Position numbers and translations under genes: made by a program
Source of the DNA: Anisus vortex
Taxonomy: Eukaryota > Mollusca > Gastropoda > Planorbidae
Assembly: GCA_949126835.1 (NCBI GenBank)
Contig: OX421497.1
Coordinates: 28,252,742-28,316,741 of the forward strand
Direction: 5' to 3'
DNA: 64,000 nt
Part shown: piece by piece, positions 31,801-46,900 of the stretch
Position numbering within the stretch: position 1 is the first letter of the stretch
Layout of the letters: every line of letters starts with the position of its first letter
The notes under the pieces: model-generated
The model's input: the letters and a program-made list of their open reading frames with translations, nothing else
Told to the model about the DNA's origin: nothing
The model's database searches: none

Positions 31801-34800
31801 AGATCCTCTGCTTCCATAAGGGGACTTTGTTCCGGCTAATAGTGTGGGGGCCTGTTATGTTATAGTGTATAACATTATTGTTAGAACCACCCATTTACTA
31901 ATCTTTCCCCACAACATAGTGATCCTATTTAAAAGCATTCTCAGTATTGGGATACGACTGTTTATTTTAATAACTTTCGACTTAACACACGAGACAATGT
32001 TAAGTTCGTTTGAACAACGATTCATTCATGATCCAGCCGTAACTAGATTATTCCTAGACATATCGCCCGCGAAAAGTTATTAATACATGTTCTCAAAATT
32101 AAGTTTAGCCCGCGAAAGGTTATTAATACATGTTCCTGAAAGTAAGCTGTCTGCTGAATGCATGCTTTTCATTGGACAAGGCTGGGGGAGACTGTGACGT
32201 CACATTCGCGCAAGGGCATTCGGCCGAGTGATATATAACCTAGCTCCCCAGCCAAACGGTAGGGGAGACAGAGACGAAAAGCTAACCTACTAACTTGACA
32301 GTCGCATTAATATTGCCTTGTTCATTGTACTATGCTATTTGAAATCCATCATTTTATACAGTTTTATTGTTGAATAAACGTTCTACATTTACTTTACAAG
32401 CCAAGGATTTTGTCTTTATTAAATGCTGTTGTTGAAAACTAATTAAAATATTGCAAACATCGCACTACTCGAGGAGTTGCTGAATATTAAAAATCATCGT
32501 CAGAGAGACATGAGTTCCTGCTGGGCCTAATAAGAATCATACCTAGACAGAAGCAGCCATCTTGCCGAGGCAACGTTACAGGGCCCCAAGCTGTGTTCGC
32601 GGCTTGGGGATGCGTAGTCTAACATGCAGATTACAGGTCCGAGGCTTTCGGGCTCCTCGTTTCCGGAAATGCTTACTTTGCACGACAGTTTATAGACCGA
32701 TGGCAGGGACACCGGCCTTGCAATAGAGCCGTCTCAAACCTCCTCCAAATTCATGAGAAGGAATTAGCAAGGCGATGGTTGGATGGACTCGTAAACTCTG
32801 GGTTCATGCAGGAAGGTGCTGCGGCAGCACCACCCGACCTTCGTCACTTCCTCATCACTTTAGTCCCCCTTGGCGAGCGACCCCCCCCCTGGGGCGAAAT
32901 ACTTCATGGCAGACAAAAATAACTCTAAGACCCGGCGTACGAGCAGTACCCACTTAATAGGCTCCATTCACAATGCGCATCGTGTTGGACTTGTGTCCGA
33001 AAAATATACGTCCAACGCGAGCAGTCTAGTTCCAGCTTACGGACGTGGTGGTTCCAAAGCCAATGAGAGAATTAGAAGAGATGAGAGAAGTAGGACCACC
33101 CTCGTGAAGACTGTGGGTCGGGAAAGTGGACCTCGACCCTGTGGTGGGCATACACTACAGTCCGTCTCCACCGCAACCCGAAAGATGACAAGGGACCGGG
33201 TAGTCAGACCCCGTGTCCCCGAGGCAACTGCGCTTCGTGCTCATTCAGCCGCCAGACAGACCGAAGGCCACCGATGCCGGAAGGCAAGGATCTCCCGCTG
33301 GCACTACGAGGAAAGAAAATAGGGCTCAGGTCGTTGGTCCCAGTGCCCCCGGTGCAGCTGCGCACCGGCAGGAGACCTCGAGCCAGGCAAGGCGAACGTT
33401 CACGGCAAGCACGCCCGGCCTAAAGGGAGGGCGTTGACATGACACTGGCCCAAATATAGGTTGGAACCCGACATCCCAACTTAAGGTTCTGCACTAAAAC
33501 GTGAACGGCCTGGTTCCAAAATCACACGAGATCCATAAGCTGCTCGCGGACTATGAGAGAATGACGTAGCGATGTTCCAGGAGATCAAACTATTTGACCA
33601 ACGCATGCCCTACTTTACGTGGTACCAAGCCTTCCGTTTCACCTGCTCGCAGAGGTGCCAAGGTTTGGCAACCCTTGTCCGGGACTAGTTCTGATGCAAT
33701 AACTCTACTCTAGTTTTGTTGCAATAACTCTACTCTAGTTCTGTAGCAATAACTCTGATGATGTCTTCATGTTTGCGTTTGATATGGTGTCCATAAAAAC
33801 CGTTCACGATAATGTGAGGACGTGATAGAACATCTCTCACTTACAAATGGTACGTTGTGCTTGAATCATCGTGCTTCAGTTGTAGAACCATTTCTCGTCC
33901 AGAACCTTTGGAAAAAATCAATATTTCATTTTTACCGTATCTATACTTTATATTTACATAAAAAATAATTTTAACCGCGTTCCAACTGGTGATTACGTAT
34001 CAAACAGCACACCTTAAACACCACATCTAGACAACAAATCAGCCAATATATTATCCACCCCAGGTATATTTTCCACAGTAAAACTGTATGCCTGCATGAT
34101 AAGTGACCATCTTGCTATCCTACTATTGTTTAGCTTGTTCTGATTTATAAAGGACAAGGGCTTATGGTCAGTCATAAGAACAAACCTTGTACCCATCAAG
34201 TACCTTGCCAATTTAGTAATACACCAAACCACATCAAGAGCTTCCCGTTCTACTGTTGCATACCTAACCTCAGCCTCACTTAATTTCCTGCTAATATACT
34301 GAATCGGGTGTAAGACATTGTCATGATATTGTCCCAAAATTCATCCCAAACCAACCAAACTTGCATCAGTTAAAACCACAAATCTTTTTTTAATGTCTGG
34401 TAGTCTTAATATAGGTTGTCCAGAAAAAGCAACCTTTATCCTATTTAATGCCATTTCACACTCCTGAGACCAAATTATTTTAATTGGGCTTTTCTTTTTA
34501 ATAAGTTCAGTCAACGGAGATACCATCTCTGAAAAATTAGGAATAAATTTCCTATAAAAATTACATACACCTAGAAGACTCCTCACTTCTTTTTTATTTC
34601 TTGGAATGTCCATTTTAAGAATTTTAGTAATATTCTCCTCCAATGGCTTAATGGTGTTATTGGATATCTTGTGTCCCAAAAAAGTAATTTCTTTCATGCC
34701 TATTTCTAATTTGTTAGGTTTAATTGTCAAATTATGTTTTTCTATAATTTCAAAGATATCATTAAGACTTTTTAAATGATTTTCCCATGTATCATTGAAA

Positions 34801-37800
34801 ACACATATGTCATCCAAATAAAATATAGTATCCTTCCTATGTCCTAAAATCATACCCATCATCCTATTAAAAGTTGCAGGAGCATTCACCAATCCAAAAC
34901 GCATCACCTTCCATTGATATAACCCCAATGGAGTAACAAAACTTGTAAATGGTTTAGCTCTATCAGTTAAACCTACTTGATAGTACCCTTTAGCCATATC
35001 CAATTTAGAAAAAATAGTTGCATTAGATAGCTGAGCCATAATATCTTCAGCATTGTTCATAGGATATGGGTCAAAAAGAGTAACATTATTCAGCTTCCTA
35101 TAGTCCACACACAACCTTATAGTTTTATCTTTTTTCTTAACTAATACTATTGGAGAGGCACATGCTGAATTGGATGGTTCTATCAACCCCATGCTCACAA
35201 GCTCATCTATTTCTTTTTGCAAGTTATCCCTCAAATGAATAGGGATTGTGTATGGTTTTAGCCTCACCGGCTTATCATCTGTTACAATAATGTCATGTTG
35301 TATGACATTGGTCTTACCAGGCAAATCAGAAAATATACCCTTATGCCTGTGTATTATTTTTGCCATTTCATATGCCTGTTCATGTGTCAATTTCTCTAAA
35401 GTCACATCTTTATATGTTTGCTGACCCTGTGTATTCACCGTTGCTATCTCTTCAATATCCTCTTTAATTTCTTCTGATATTATACTACAGCATATATTGC
35501 TTTCTACTGATTGATCGTTATACTTTTTTAAATTATTAATATGAAAAACTTTAAGTTGATCTTTAATTCTTATCTCATAATCCACATTTGTGACCTTTCT
35601 AACCACATCATATGGCCCTAGCCATTCAGTAAATAGTTTGTTATTTTGATTTTTTAATTTTAGCAAAGCTTTATCTCCTGGTTCCAAAGTTCCTAGTTTC
35701 CTATCCTGATTTACTCTATTTATATTCTTTTCCTTATTATTGTCTGAATTCTTTCTAGCCTCTTCCAAAGCAATTTCTATAAGCCTCCTCTGTACTTCCA
35801 AAATGTCTTAACAATTGTTCCTTGACAGATGCATAATCTGATTGTTCCATACAAATTTTTTGATGGAATATCTCCTGTAAAGGATTTTCCAAGTAGTCCA
35901 GACCAATAACATGAAGAAAAATTGTGTCTCTCCATTTCCATTTCAAATTTTTTTAGAAATGTATCAATAGAACCATCCTTTTCATTAAATAATTGGAAAT
36001 AAATCTGCACATGTTATTTCTAATAGCCATTTCCTGGTCAACAACAGGTCTAGTGACTCCAATGTTTACATTTGCACTATTATTTTAAGCTTCTAATTCT
36101 AACTTTTTTAACTGAAAAATTCTATCTTTCTCCTTTTCCTCTATCTTTAATCTCTTTAATTCCATCTCATCAGCTCTAGCTTTATCTTCTCTCTCTTTAT
36201 CTTTTTCTTTATTAATTAATTTGTTTTAATCTCTCTAGCTCTATCTCATCTGCTCTAGCTTTTTCTTTAGCCCCTTCTTCTCTTTCTTTATCTTTATCTT
36301 TAGCCTCTAAATACTCTCTCCATTTTCTCTCCACCCACTCATCCAACTCTTTACTACTATATCCCAACTCCTTACCATAATTTATATACAGCGCATATGT
36401 CTCCATTGAGGGACACTCCATTTTCAATTAATAAATATATACCTACAACAAACTAATATAATTTAAAATGTAAGCAATTTTGCAATATGCATCAAATAAA
36501 TATCAATGTAATAATCAATACATATAAAAATAAGAACACCACAGATAGTAGACGAGACTTGAGATTCACAAAAAATTTACTATGACAAATATATAAACAA
36601 TATGATAACACTGTGCATACAAGACTATACAATCTAACATGTATTATGTAATATACACTTATGAAAAGTCTTTTTCAACTAACCTGACTTACAGGGGCTT
36701 TTCAATAAGTGTATACACAAAATTCCTAAAAGAAACTAATACATGCCAGTGATTTCACAAGAAAAATCTAGGCATATACTATACTACAACATAACGTATA
36801 CACCAGTTTACTTATCTTAATAAACGCGTTCCTTTTCCTTCCGTCTCCGAATCCAAGGTTCCAAATTCGAAACGATCTTCCACGACACAGGTTATTTCAG
36901 CCCAAAGTCTTCGTGTGTTCGTTAATTCATAAGAATTACAATCCTTTCACTTTGTTGAAGTTTCTTTTATACTTCCAATTTACTTGACTTTTGCTACTCT
37001 ACTCTAACTACTGACTTTTACTTTTCTAGTTCCACGACTATTCTGAAGTATTCTTCTTTTCTCGAACCATATACTAGTTCTACGAAGATTCTCTTTTAAT
37101 CTCTTCACTTGACAAACTTAGCTTGTCCTATTAAACACAGCTTTACTATTGTTTCAATAACTGTTACCACTTTCGATACTTTTAAAATGTATCCGAGACG
37201 CCTTTCAACTTCAAGTTTTCTAGTGGCCTTTTTTACCGACTTGCTTGGTAACATACATAAACTTCCGTTTCTATCTTCATGTACACCGTTATGTACTGGT
37301 AGCGCTTAGTTCCAAGAACGTGCTAGGCTATACTGTTCAACCGTCAAATTTTCTTTCTCGTCGAAATTTCTTCACATTGAGTTTTAGTCTTCTTTTAGTC
37401 GTACGAAACGTTCATTTGCGGTATTCTTTAAGCTGTGCTTTACAATATATTGTAGGCTTTCTTTCCAATTGATTTTCAATAATATTCACCTTGATTCTCC
37501 TTCAACATTCTCCGTTGATTTTCAATATTCCACGTTGGGCTTCCGAATTCACCTTGAGCTTCCGAATTTAAGTTGGGCGCCAAATAATGTGACCGTTATT
37601 TTGTAAATACTATGTATACAACTCTCAGGGAGATCACATTATATAATAATAATCAATGAACAAACTGCCGGCTTGTAATAAAATGAGAACTCAATATTTA
37701 ATGCAATCTATGTACAAGATGAATTCAAATACACAAAAGTTTATATAGCCTAGTATAAACACGTCTTGCCACTACCAAATTCTAAGGTCGTCTGTCCTTA

Positions 37801-40800
37801 TATCCAAATCTACGCTACGTTCAATCTAACTCCTACGTCATAGTTTCTATCGAAAAACGTCGCTCGTTTATTCCATACATTAACACCGGGTTAGAGATTA
37901 TACAAATTATGTCCCACTAAAACAACTATATATATTTTAAATCCTCACACATATGCCAAACGCAAGTTCAGACCATATTGGACATCGGCCTTGGAAAGGT
38001 TAGTCCGACAGAGTAGAGCTGCTAGAAGGAAGGCTAGAAGGCGGAAAACAGCTGAGAGCTGAAGTAAGGGATGCGATATTGGCGGCAAAGTTAGCCAAAT
38101 TGAGTGAAACTTGCGGGAAGCCGGATCTAGCCGACAGCCGAAAGACATGGAACCTCTTGAACAACCTAAAGAGGGCTGAAAGTGATAGGAACGTAGTGCC
38201 CCCTCGGAACGGTATAGAACCCTTGGTTACGGACGCCAAAAGTGCTCAGAAGCTAAACGTACACTTCTCAAGCGTAGGTAAGACAGGTGGGAAAACGAGT
38301 GTGTCTAGGCATTGGATATAGTCCGGAAGGAAGCCGAAAGACACATTAGGGGAGAGGGCGAGGCGGACACATTCTCGTTGCCCTTCTCCCGGCAAGAGCT
38401 TGACTATGTCTTAAGACGGTGCCAAGCTGGAAAGGCACCAGGTGCAGATAGAATAGCAAACGAGCTAATCACTCACCTGGGCAACGGAGGCAAGGGAAAA
38501 CTTTTAGAACTTATCAGCCGAACTTGGTCCGACGGTGTCCTCCCAGCACTATGGCGAAGTGCAGTGGTAGTCCCGATCCTGAAAAACGGTAAGGATCCGG
38601 GACAAGCCGACAGCTACAGACCGATATCCCTCACATCGTGTGTTGGGAAGGTAGCTAAGCGAATGATTAATTGGAGGCTTGTGAGGTACCTTAAGGAAAA
38701 GGAGCTGATCACGCCGGTACAGGCGGTTGTCGAGCAGGAAGAAACTCGATGTACCAGGTGACGCTCTTGGTACAAAAAATGGCGGACGGGTTCCAGCGCA
38801 AGGAGTCCACATTGGCGATTTTAAACAGGCCTATGAGAGGGTCTGGCCCTCTCAAGTACATTGTTCTTAGCCTTCATCAACGACCTGGCGAACTATCTGG
38901 GATGCTCGAACCTGCTATTTGCGGACGACCTTGTGATATGGAAAACGGGGAGAAATGTCACTGCTCTCGTGCGGTCCCTCCAGCAGGATCTCTCTATCAC
39001 CTCCTGCTTTGCTAAGATGTGGGGTCTGTAGGTAAACTGCCTATAAACCCTGGGAATATAGATCCTCAAGAAACCGATCAGGCTGAAGATTGGTGACCAG
39101 GTCTTGCGGAACGATCCCAAGCCGGTCTTTTTGGGAGTGACACTAGACCGAAAGCTATCATTGTACGACCATGTAAGGATAGTTCATGGTCGATTCGTGG
39201 GTGGCTAGACGTAGGATCACGATGCAGTCGTTCATGCATCACGCAACGAGCCTATGCTCAGAGATCGGGCTCCCAGAGGACCGCATGCCCCTGGGCATGG
39301 GAGCCAGCTTTCCTCCGCACATGTCCCCCTATCTTCCAGAAATACGAATGCACTTGACGGATCCCAAAGTCGGAAAAAAACAGCAGCTGCGCTGAGAAGC
39401 TCGCTACCGCCCTTGAGACGGTACACTCTTACCAGGACTGCATCAAAGTGTTCACTGATGGCAGCGCCACCGGTGGCACCGAGAAGCGGGCCGGATACGG
39501 AGGCCATGTGTTGTACCTAGGGGTGGGTACCCTAAGAGAAGAGTTGCTAGGGCATTGTGGGGCAATCTGTAGCTACGAGGCAGAAATGGAGGCCATCAGA
39601 CACGCCATTACGGTTATCGGTACAAGGTTTGACGACGAGTCGGAGGCGACAGCCAACATCGTCGTCTTTACTGATGCGCTCTCCGTCGACGGCCTCGGGA
39701 CGTGGTCCAAACGACTCTTCCGAACGCTAAAGGCTATCTCAGACCTAATCTCTAGGCACGGAGTGAAGGTCACGCTACAGTAGATCCCGGGTCATGCAGG
39801 GGTTCCTGGAAACGAGATAGAGGACTCCCTAGCCAAGAGGGGGACCCTGCAGGTACCAAAGCTAGACGAACCGACATCGATTGAGAGTGCAATACGACTG
39901 ATTCGGGATTGGGAAACCGACCAGTGGTATAATAGTTTGAATAACTCTGACAAGGGCCGAGGTTTGTGGCAACAACTGAAGAGGCCCAACCGAGCCAATC
40001 CGTGGTGGAAACTCCGCAGGGTAGAGGCTTCAACGATTGCACAGTTCCACACGAGACACTGTCCAGTTGGGGCCTACTTTAAAAGGTTGAGACCTCTAGA
40101 AGACTCGCGGTGTAGAAACTGCAGAGAGGCGGTGGAAAAGGTCGATCACGTGCTTGCAAGTTGCCCCGCCTTGCAGGAGTTCAGAGTGGATGGGACGGCC
40201 AACCGTTTGCGCCGACCCTATATTGGAGGTTGTCACAGTCACGTGACACAGCAACATTCGTTCTCCGAGCCCTAAGAGAGTAATCTCGGCTCGCATTCTT
40301 GTTGAGATAAGGAGGTCAAACCTGGTTTTGTCTGCCTCCAGCTTAAAGGGAGCTATCATCACCTACCTAGCGCGTCCCCATGTGGCGGACAGGGAAAAAG
40401 CCTATAGATATAAGGGTTAGTCGTGAATAATGAATAAGCGGCCGCGTATTAACTGGTTTGCTGTCATGGAGGTTGAGGTGGGGTATCCCGTGGTAAGGAT
40501 ACTCTTTTAAAAAATGCCTAAAAAATAAAAAGGAATTACTGCAAAAACGAACATAGGGCGCTCAAAATCTAAACCCGGACAGATGAGGTCGTTATCTAGG
40601 GTTAGCAATCATCTAGGAGAGAAAATTAAAATAAATCAACTGCTGCCTTGCAGACGATCTTGGTTGATCAATGGCTATGGAAGCACATCCAGAAAGAAAA
40701 GCAGGCTGAATTCGGAGATCACGGGCCAACTGGTGCAAAACACGTCGGCACGCAAACCTCAAAATGATGGAGGAGATAAATAATAATACAACCGCTATAA

Positions 40801-40867
40801 TTTAAATTCAAATATTTTAAGAATTTCTTTTATTAATAAGTGTGTTACGAATACTAAATTTTAAATA

Positions 40868-40921
<54 letters not shown>

Positions 40922-43900
40922 CGAAGTATAACTAAAGAGAGTAACTAGTTCGGTGTGGTCAAAATATATGGCAGACAAGTATTTTCAAAAACAGGAAAAA
41001 AAAAATTTTAGATTCTGAGATATTTCTATTCTTTAGTATCGTGCTGGCACACGTTAGAAAAAATTTTAAAAATACTGTCGTTATTAAATATCAAATACGT
41101 GTATCATACTTTAATTAACAATCGAATTAAATTTCATGCATGCTAATATATCTCACCAAAGAAAAAATACAATCAGGCATCTAAATAGTAGCACTGGTTC
41201 AGTCATCATATGCCAGACGTTTTCGCCTGCTCCTTCCAACTCTATATCCTCTAGATTTGCAATGTTTTCTGATAATGTGACTTGGTTGGTTTTCGCAGCA
41301 ATTTGGACTATTGCAGACGCTTCTTTTAATCTATTTCTGCTGATTAGCCATCTCGGAGATTCATTTAGTAACCTGATTAAAGTAATATTAAATTAAACAT
41401 TTCATTGCAATTGAATTGGACACTTAAATATTTTACATTCCAAAGCCATAAACAGACTAAAAGTAAAACGATTATTTAAAGAAAACAACTTACAAGAAAT
41501 AGGACATAATTAAAAGATTCGGACATGACAAAACTATCTGCAAGTAATTCCAATCCCGCAGAAAATAGGCGATGCCAACGAGAATGAAATTACCGGCGCA
41601 CCAAAAGTATTCCCTGACCATTCCTGCATATTTTCTTTTACTGGGTCCAACCAGCTCCATACCTGTAGAATAGGAAATACATGTCACATGTTTTGTTTTT
41701 AAACAGTTCTTGCTTAATGTTGTTGTATGCATATTTGGGACGTTCATGCTGAGAGATGCTTTATAGTATTAATAATCAAGGGATGAAAAATCAGTTTACC
41801 AGAATGAAATGAACGATTGTTTAAGAGAATAGAACATATATTGTGAAACAACAAGCAGCACGAAGATTAAATGTTGTTATGCTGATGACCACACCCTGAT
41901 CTGGTTGATGTAATTCAAGTTTATCAGTTTTCTGCTACATATGGATAACCTATATCAGCTCTGGCTAATAAATGTTATTATGTGAAGGTCTGTATAATAA
42001 TCAGATCCAGACGTTAAATGATCAATATATGTATATATTTGTGTGTGTGTGTAATATATCAATTTCCAAAATAAAAAGCACAAATTAATGTAAATTAATA
42101 CGCTACTATATAATTAGCGTCCTAAAAAAAAAAAAGAGTTCGCCAAAAAAATTCAAAGTTCATTTATAAAAGGATAAGATAATTAAGGTGAAGAATATAT
42201 TGTAATTACCGATTACATATGAAGATAGGTACAGGCCACTGCCAAAGAAGTTTGCGAGAAACTTCAAAATGACAAATGGAATGTAAGATGTAACAAAAGC
42301 TGTAGCAAGACTACATGCAAACTGTCCAGCTGTGCCTAACAATAAAATCTTCTTGCGTCCTATTCTAAACAAAAAAAATGATAAATGAAAACAAAATAAA
42401 ATGTTCAATTACCTTCACGCTGTTATAATTTTTTTCTTATTTGTGTTTTAATCTCTAAGATCTGGTGAGCCTGTGGGGTTTAAACATGGGTGCCCGCAGA
42501 AAATTTTCTAGGGGTTGGTAAAATATTTTTAGTAATTTTTTAACCCATTTTTTGCTAGCGTCCCACTTATGGGACACTTCGTAAAATAAAAATTCCTTTT
42601 AAATGCGTATATTTATTTTAAATACAAATTATTTTTTTACATTGTAGGCTACGATAAATAGACTTTAATAATAAATTTGCTTTTTGAACGAAATTGTACT
42701 TTTAAGAAGATTTACATGATCATGACCTTTCAACTTGTAAAAATTGATGAAAAAATAAACATTCTCAACAAAGGGCCTCATCGTGGCGTAGTTTGTAAAA
42801 CGACGATACGTTCCCATTAGGAATACACCGGCGGGCGAACGCATGGCTGAAAGCCCCCGCAACGGATCCGAGATCCATTTCACTGCCGAGAGGCCACGGG
42901 ATCTCGGTGGGGCGGAAGCAATGGACGCTGCAACCCCGTCTCGAGAACCACCCGGTGACTGGATGCCTGTACCTATAGTATCTAAAGAAAATATTCTGGC
43001 TCGCTGGGCAGAACATTTCAACTGTGTCCTCAACATGCCCTCTACTATCAGCGATGAGGCGATCAATCGACTGCCACTGATAGCAATCAATGAGAGAATG
43101 GCTGACCCTCCATCAGAGCTGGAAACAAAAAAGGCCATTGATCTCCTGTCTAGCGGCAAGGCTCCTGGAGCTGACTCCATTCCTTCCGAAATATATAAAT
43201 CAGGTAGACACAAACTGGTTGAAAAACTCACGGCCATTTTCTGCGAGATGTGGAAAAAAAAAGTCCCACAGGAATTCAAAGATGCAACCATCATCCACCT
43301 CTACAAGCGCAAGGGCAATCGGCAAGCATGCGACAACCATAGGGGGATATCGCTTCTGTGCATCACTGGCAAAATCATTACAAGAATACTCTTAAACAGA
43401 TTTACAGCTCACTTCGACCAGGGTCTATTGCCTGAGAGCCAGTGTAGTTTTAGGAAGGAGAAAGGAACCATTGACATGATCTGATCTTCGCTGCCCGCCA
43501 AATGCAAGAGAAATGCCAGGAACAACATGTACCTCTCTATGCCACTTTTGTAGACCTGACTAAGGCATTCGACAACTTATTAACTTAACAAATTAAATTC
43601 CAACTAATACTTGAAAAATAAATCTTCTCGAATTTGCTATCTATTTGCATACACCATCCTGTTATTGCACCTATTGAATACACTATAATTCACATATAAA
43701 TTACGCACCATTTTTAACCTTACATATACCTACTTACACTTCCCTTCCTTTAAGAAGGAAGTTTTTCTTTAAAAAAAAATATATATTATGGACATAAATC
43801 ATAGCTAATTATCATTATATTTTCTTATAATATAATATGATCTATGTCCCAACCAGTCTTCATCCCATTAAAACCTTAAAACAAATCTATGTAACAAGTC

Positions 43901-46900
43901 ATATTATATATATAAATATCCTAGCTCCTAGATAATCATTCATTCATAATCATACATTCTCGTTTAAACAATCTATTTATTAACCACACATGTACCTTAC
44001 ACATTGCTAATCATTAATATAGTAATATCAATTATCAACAGAGTATTCATATGTTCACGTCTGAATTATTCCTTAAGCGCAATGTGTGGCAACCAACAAA
44101 TCATCATCAGGAAGTAGTGCTCTTAATACACAACATCACTATCCTCATCATAACACACCATACCCAAATCATTACAACCAATCTGCAACAATTTATAAAT
44201 TGTTAATAACTTAATAAAATAAAACAAACATTATTTACAAATCTCTATAGTTTTTCATCAGTTTTGTTTCACCCGTAATCATGACCACCCAGAACAACTT
44301 CATCTCCCCACTCGAATGCAAACCCGACTATCTTCATTTCAGCAACGATATTTTTTCTTATATCTAAAATCATCCAGTCTTCCCTCCATTCACTTATCTG
44401 CATTATCAACTCACCCACACTAATGATAATAGTCATCATTACTTTTTTTGCATTTCCAACCTATTCCAATTTTCAACCTTTCATTTTCTGCTATATTGTC
44501 TACCCGACAATCTTCGGTCTCCAATACTTCTGCTCTTATGACATTGTCCTTTTGACAATCTATAGTCCCCAATTCTTCTATTCTCATAACATTGTCCTTC
44601 CGACAATCTATTGTCCCCAATGCTACATCTTTCCCGACACTATCTCCCCGACAATCTATAGTCAACGACTTAAGACCTTTTGTCTCCTCCCTTTCACTTA
44701 ACATAACTACCATCTTGTCTAACTGACCATCTCCAACTTCATCATTGTACACATAATAATCAACTATCAGAACCTTATCTTCCCGATAATTTACCAGTTT
44801 ATCATCTGTCAGTTTATTCATCTTGCTTTTTGGCTCTTCGTCAATGATTTTTGGCTCATTAATAATAATCTCTGACTGACACATTGTACTCTTATGCTCG
44901 TTTAATTTAAGATGTTCATTTCTGTTGCTATAACCTTTGAATCTTCTCCTACTACATTTTCAATCTCACCCCAGCTACCTACATTCATCAATACTATAGC
45001 TCTTATCTGTGGATCCAATAATTTATTGTGATATTCTTTGCTTTACTCGTTCTAATTCTAATTAATGCTCAAATTCTAATATTTTCATTCTAACTTCATG
45101 ATCTCTTTGATCCTTCTCACGTTTTTCTTGATCTACATTTTCTCTCTCTCTTCTAATCATTTCTTCCTCTTTTTCTTTCTCTTTTCTAATTTTTTCTTCC
45201 TCTTTTTCTTTCTCTTTTCTAATTTTTTCTTATCTTTTTTCCCTTTCTTCTCTAATTCTTTCTTCTGCCATTTTCTTTTCTACGAAATCCGCTAGATCAG
45301 ATTTAGGAATCATCCCATACTCTTTACCCCTACGAATTTAAACATCCGTTTTATCCTCCATATTTCTTTAGTATTAGTACTATTCCCTATTTAAAATGCT
45401 CACTAAACTATTCGTCTACTATTATGTATCCACACCTTTTAACTTTACATTTTTTATACACTAAAAAGTTAGTGACACTTATTCGCTCTTACCGAACATC
45501 AACCCTAAAGAGATACTATCATCCTACACCATCATTCAGCAAACACTAAGCAACTGGATGGTAATGCACGAGCCCTTCCAACGGCCCAAAATCCATCTAT
45601 ACACTATAATATGCAATGAGAAATGCAGTACAATGTTACATGAACGCTAATTCCCTGCGCACTAAATTGTATCATTAACCAATAAGCTATGTGTATTTCA
45701 GCACAGTATTTTTACCCACCATACAATTGTAGTATCTTAGGATACAATAGCAATATTTCACCAAATATTATACAACTACAATACACTATGAAGAATTAAG
45801 TAAAATTAAACTTAGCTTAATTCAGCTGAGCCGCTCCTGTCCTAAAGTCGTCAATCCCCTTCATTGCTTTCTGCATTGCCGCTACAAGGAAAGTTCATAC
45901 CAATGTCCTCAAATGTCCGTTGTCTTGATTGTCTTCCTTCAACCTTCGGTTGTCCTGAATGTCCTTCAACTTTCCGTTGACAAATATGTTCCAACGGGCA
46001 TCCGTTCCGCTGACCTTGTCCTTCTACCGTTGTCTTCAATTACAGCTGCAAGCCACGCTGCACTATCCGCTGCCCAATTATGTAGACCCTTGTTTCAGGG
46101 CGCAGATGACTTGCCTATTTTATAATGCCAGAAAGCTCACGCGAGCAATTGCGACCTGACTTATAGGCTGATAGATATAGTATCTATTTCGACCCGGCCA
46201 ATTGGATAGTGGCAAACGTGCATCGATGATATTCAGCAGCTTCATAATCGGTTTAACGTAAGTAGGCCTTGATCTACGTCAGCTCGAATTCAGGATCACT
46301 CAGACTTGGGATAGCTTGACACAGGCAAACGTGCATCGATGACCCCCAGCAGCTTCAAAATCGGTTTATCGTAAGTAGGCCTTGATCTACGTCAGCTCGA
46401 ATTCAGAATCACTCAGACTTGGGATAGCTTCACACAACAGGCTCCAAAGGCAACCAGTTCCTTTACAACGACAGGCTTTACCCACTACTGGCTCAAACAG
46501 CAACAGCAAGCTACTCTTGCTTCAATTTCACTATATTAGCAACTGGCTTTAGAAGCTTCTGGCTTCAACGACATCTTCCTCCTTCCGGAATAACCACTAA
46601 CCTCCAAAACAGGCAGGTTCACCAATTATGTTCCCTCCTCTCACAGGCAGGCGTTACCACAAATTTCAATAACTTCAAGCTCTTTCAACGGACCGGATCA
46701 ATAAGTGATTTTTAAATCAGGCAGAATCACTAACTCTGCTCCCCCCACTCCACTTCCATTCAACTATCTGCACCACTCCCTTCTCTTCTTCCGACTCCAC
46801 CACACTAACAGTAAAAGTCTTCATCACTTCAATGTCTTTCCAACAATTTCTAATTCCCAATATGTCTTCTTCCACCATATTGTCTTCCCGACAATCTCTA

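Larger units (their letters stand above)
34014..37949 (-). mobile_element. Gmr1-like Ty3 LTR retrotransposon, internally deleted, one LTR
   Basis: Order on the minus strand: 5' LTR (37949-37588), primer binding site (37582-37573), about 1.15 kb leader, gag (36427-35785), deletion junction, integrase tail, RT, RNase H (to 34014). The 3' LTR is not found between 34014 and the LINE at 33690; only 250 bases of unassigned DNA and a short tandem repeat lie there. The element lies in intron 6 in the same direction as the transporter and inside a plus-strand LINE. It cannot encode protease or a full integrase. Confidence 0.85.

Noticed and set aside
33766..34013. A 3' LTR for the Gmr1-like element
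   Set aside because: No match to the 5' LTR ends or body was found in this stretch; only an isolated tgtgagga word occurs.
42665..43294. A 209-codon minus frame
   Set aside because: It is the shadow of the LINE RT frame on the plus strand, which carries the recognisable motifs.
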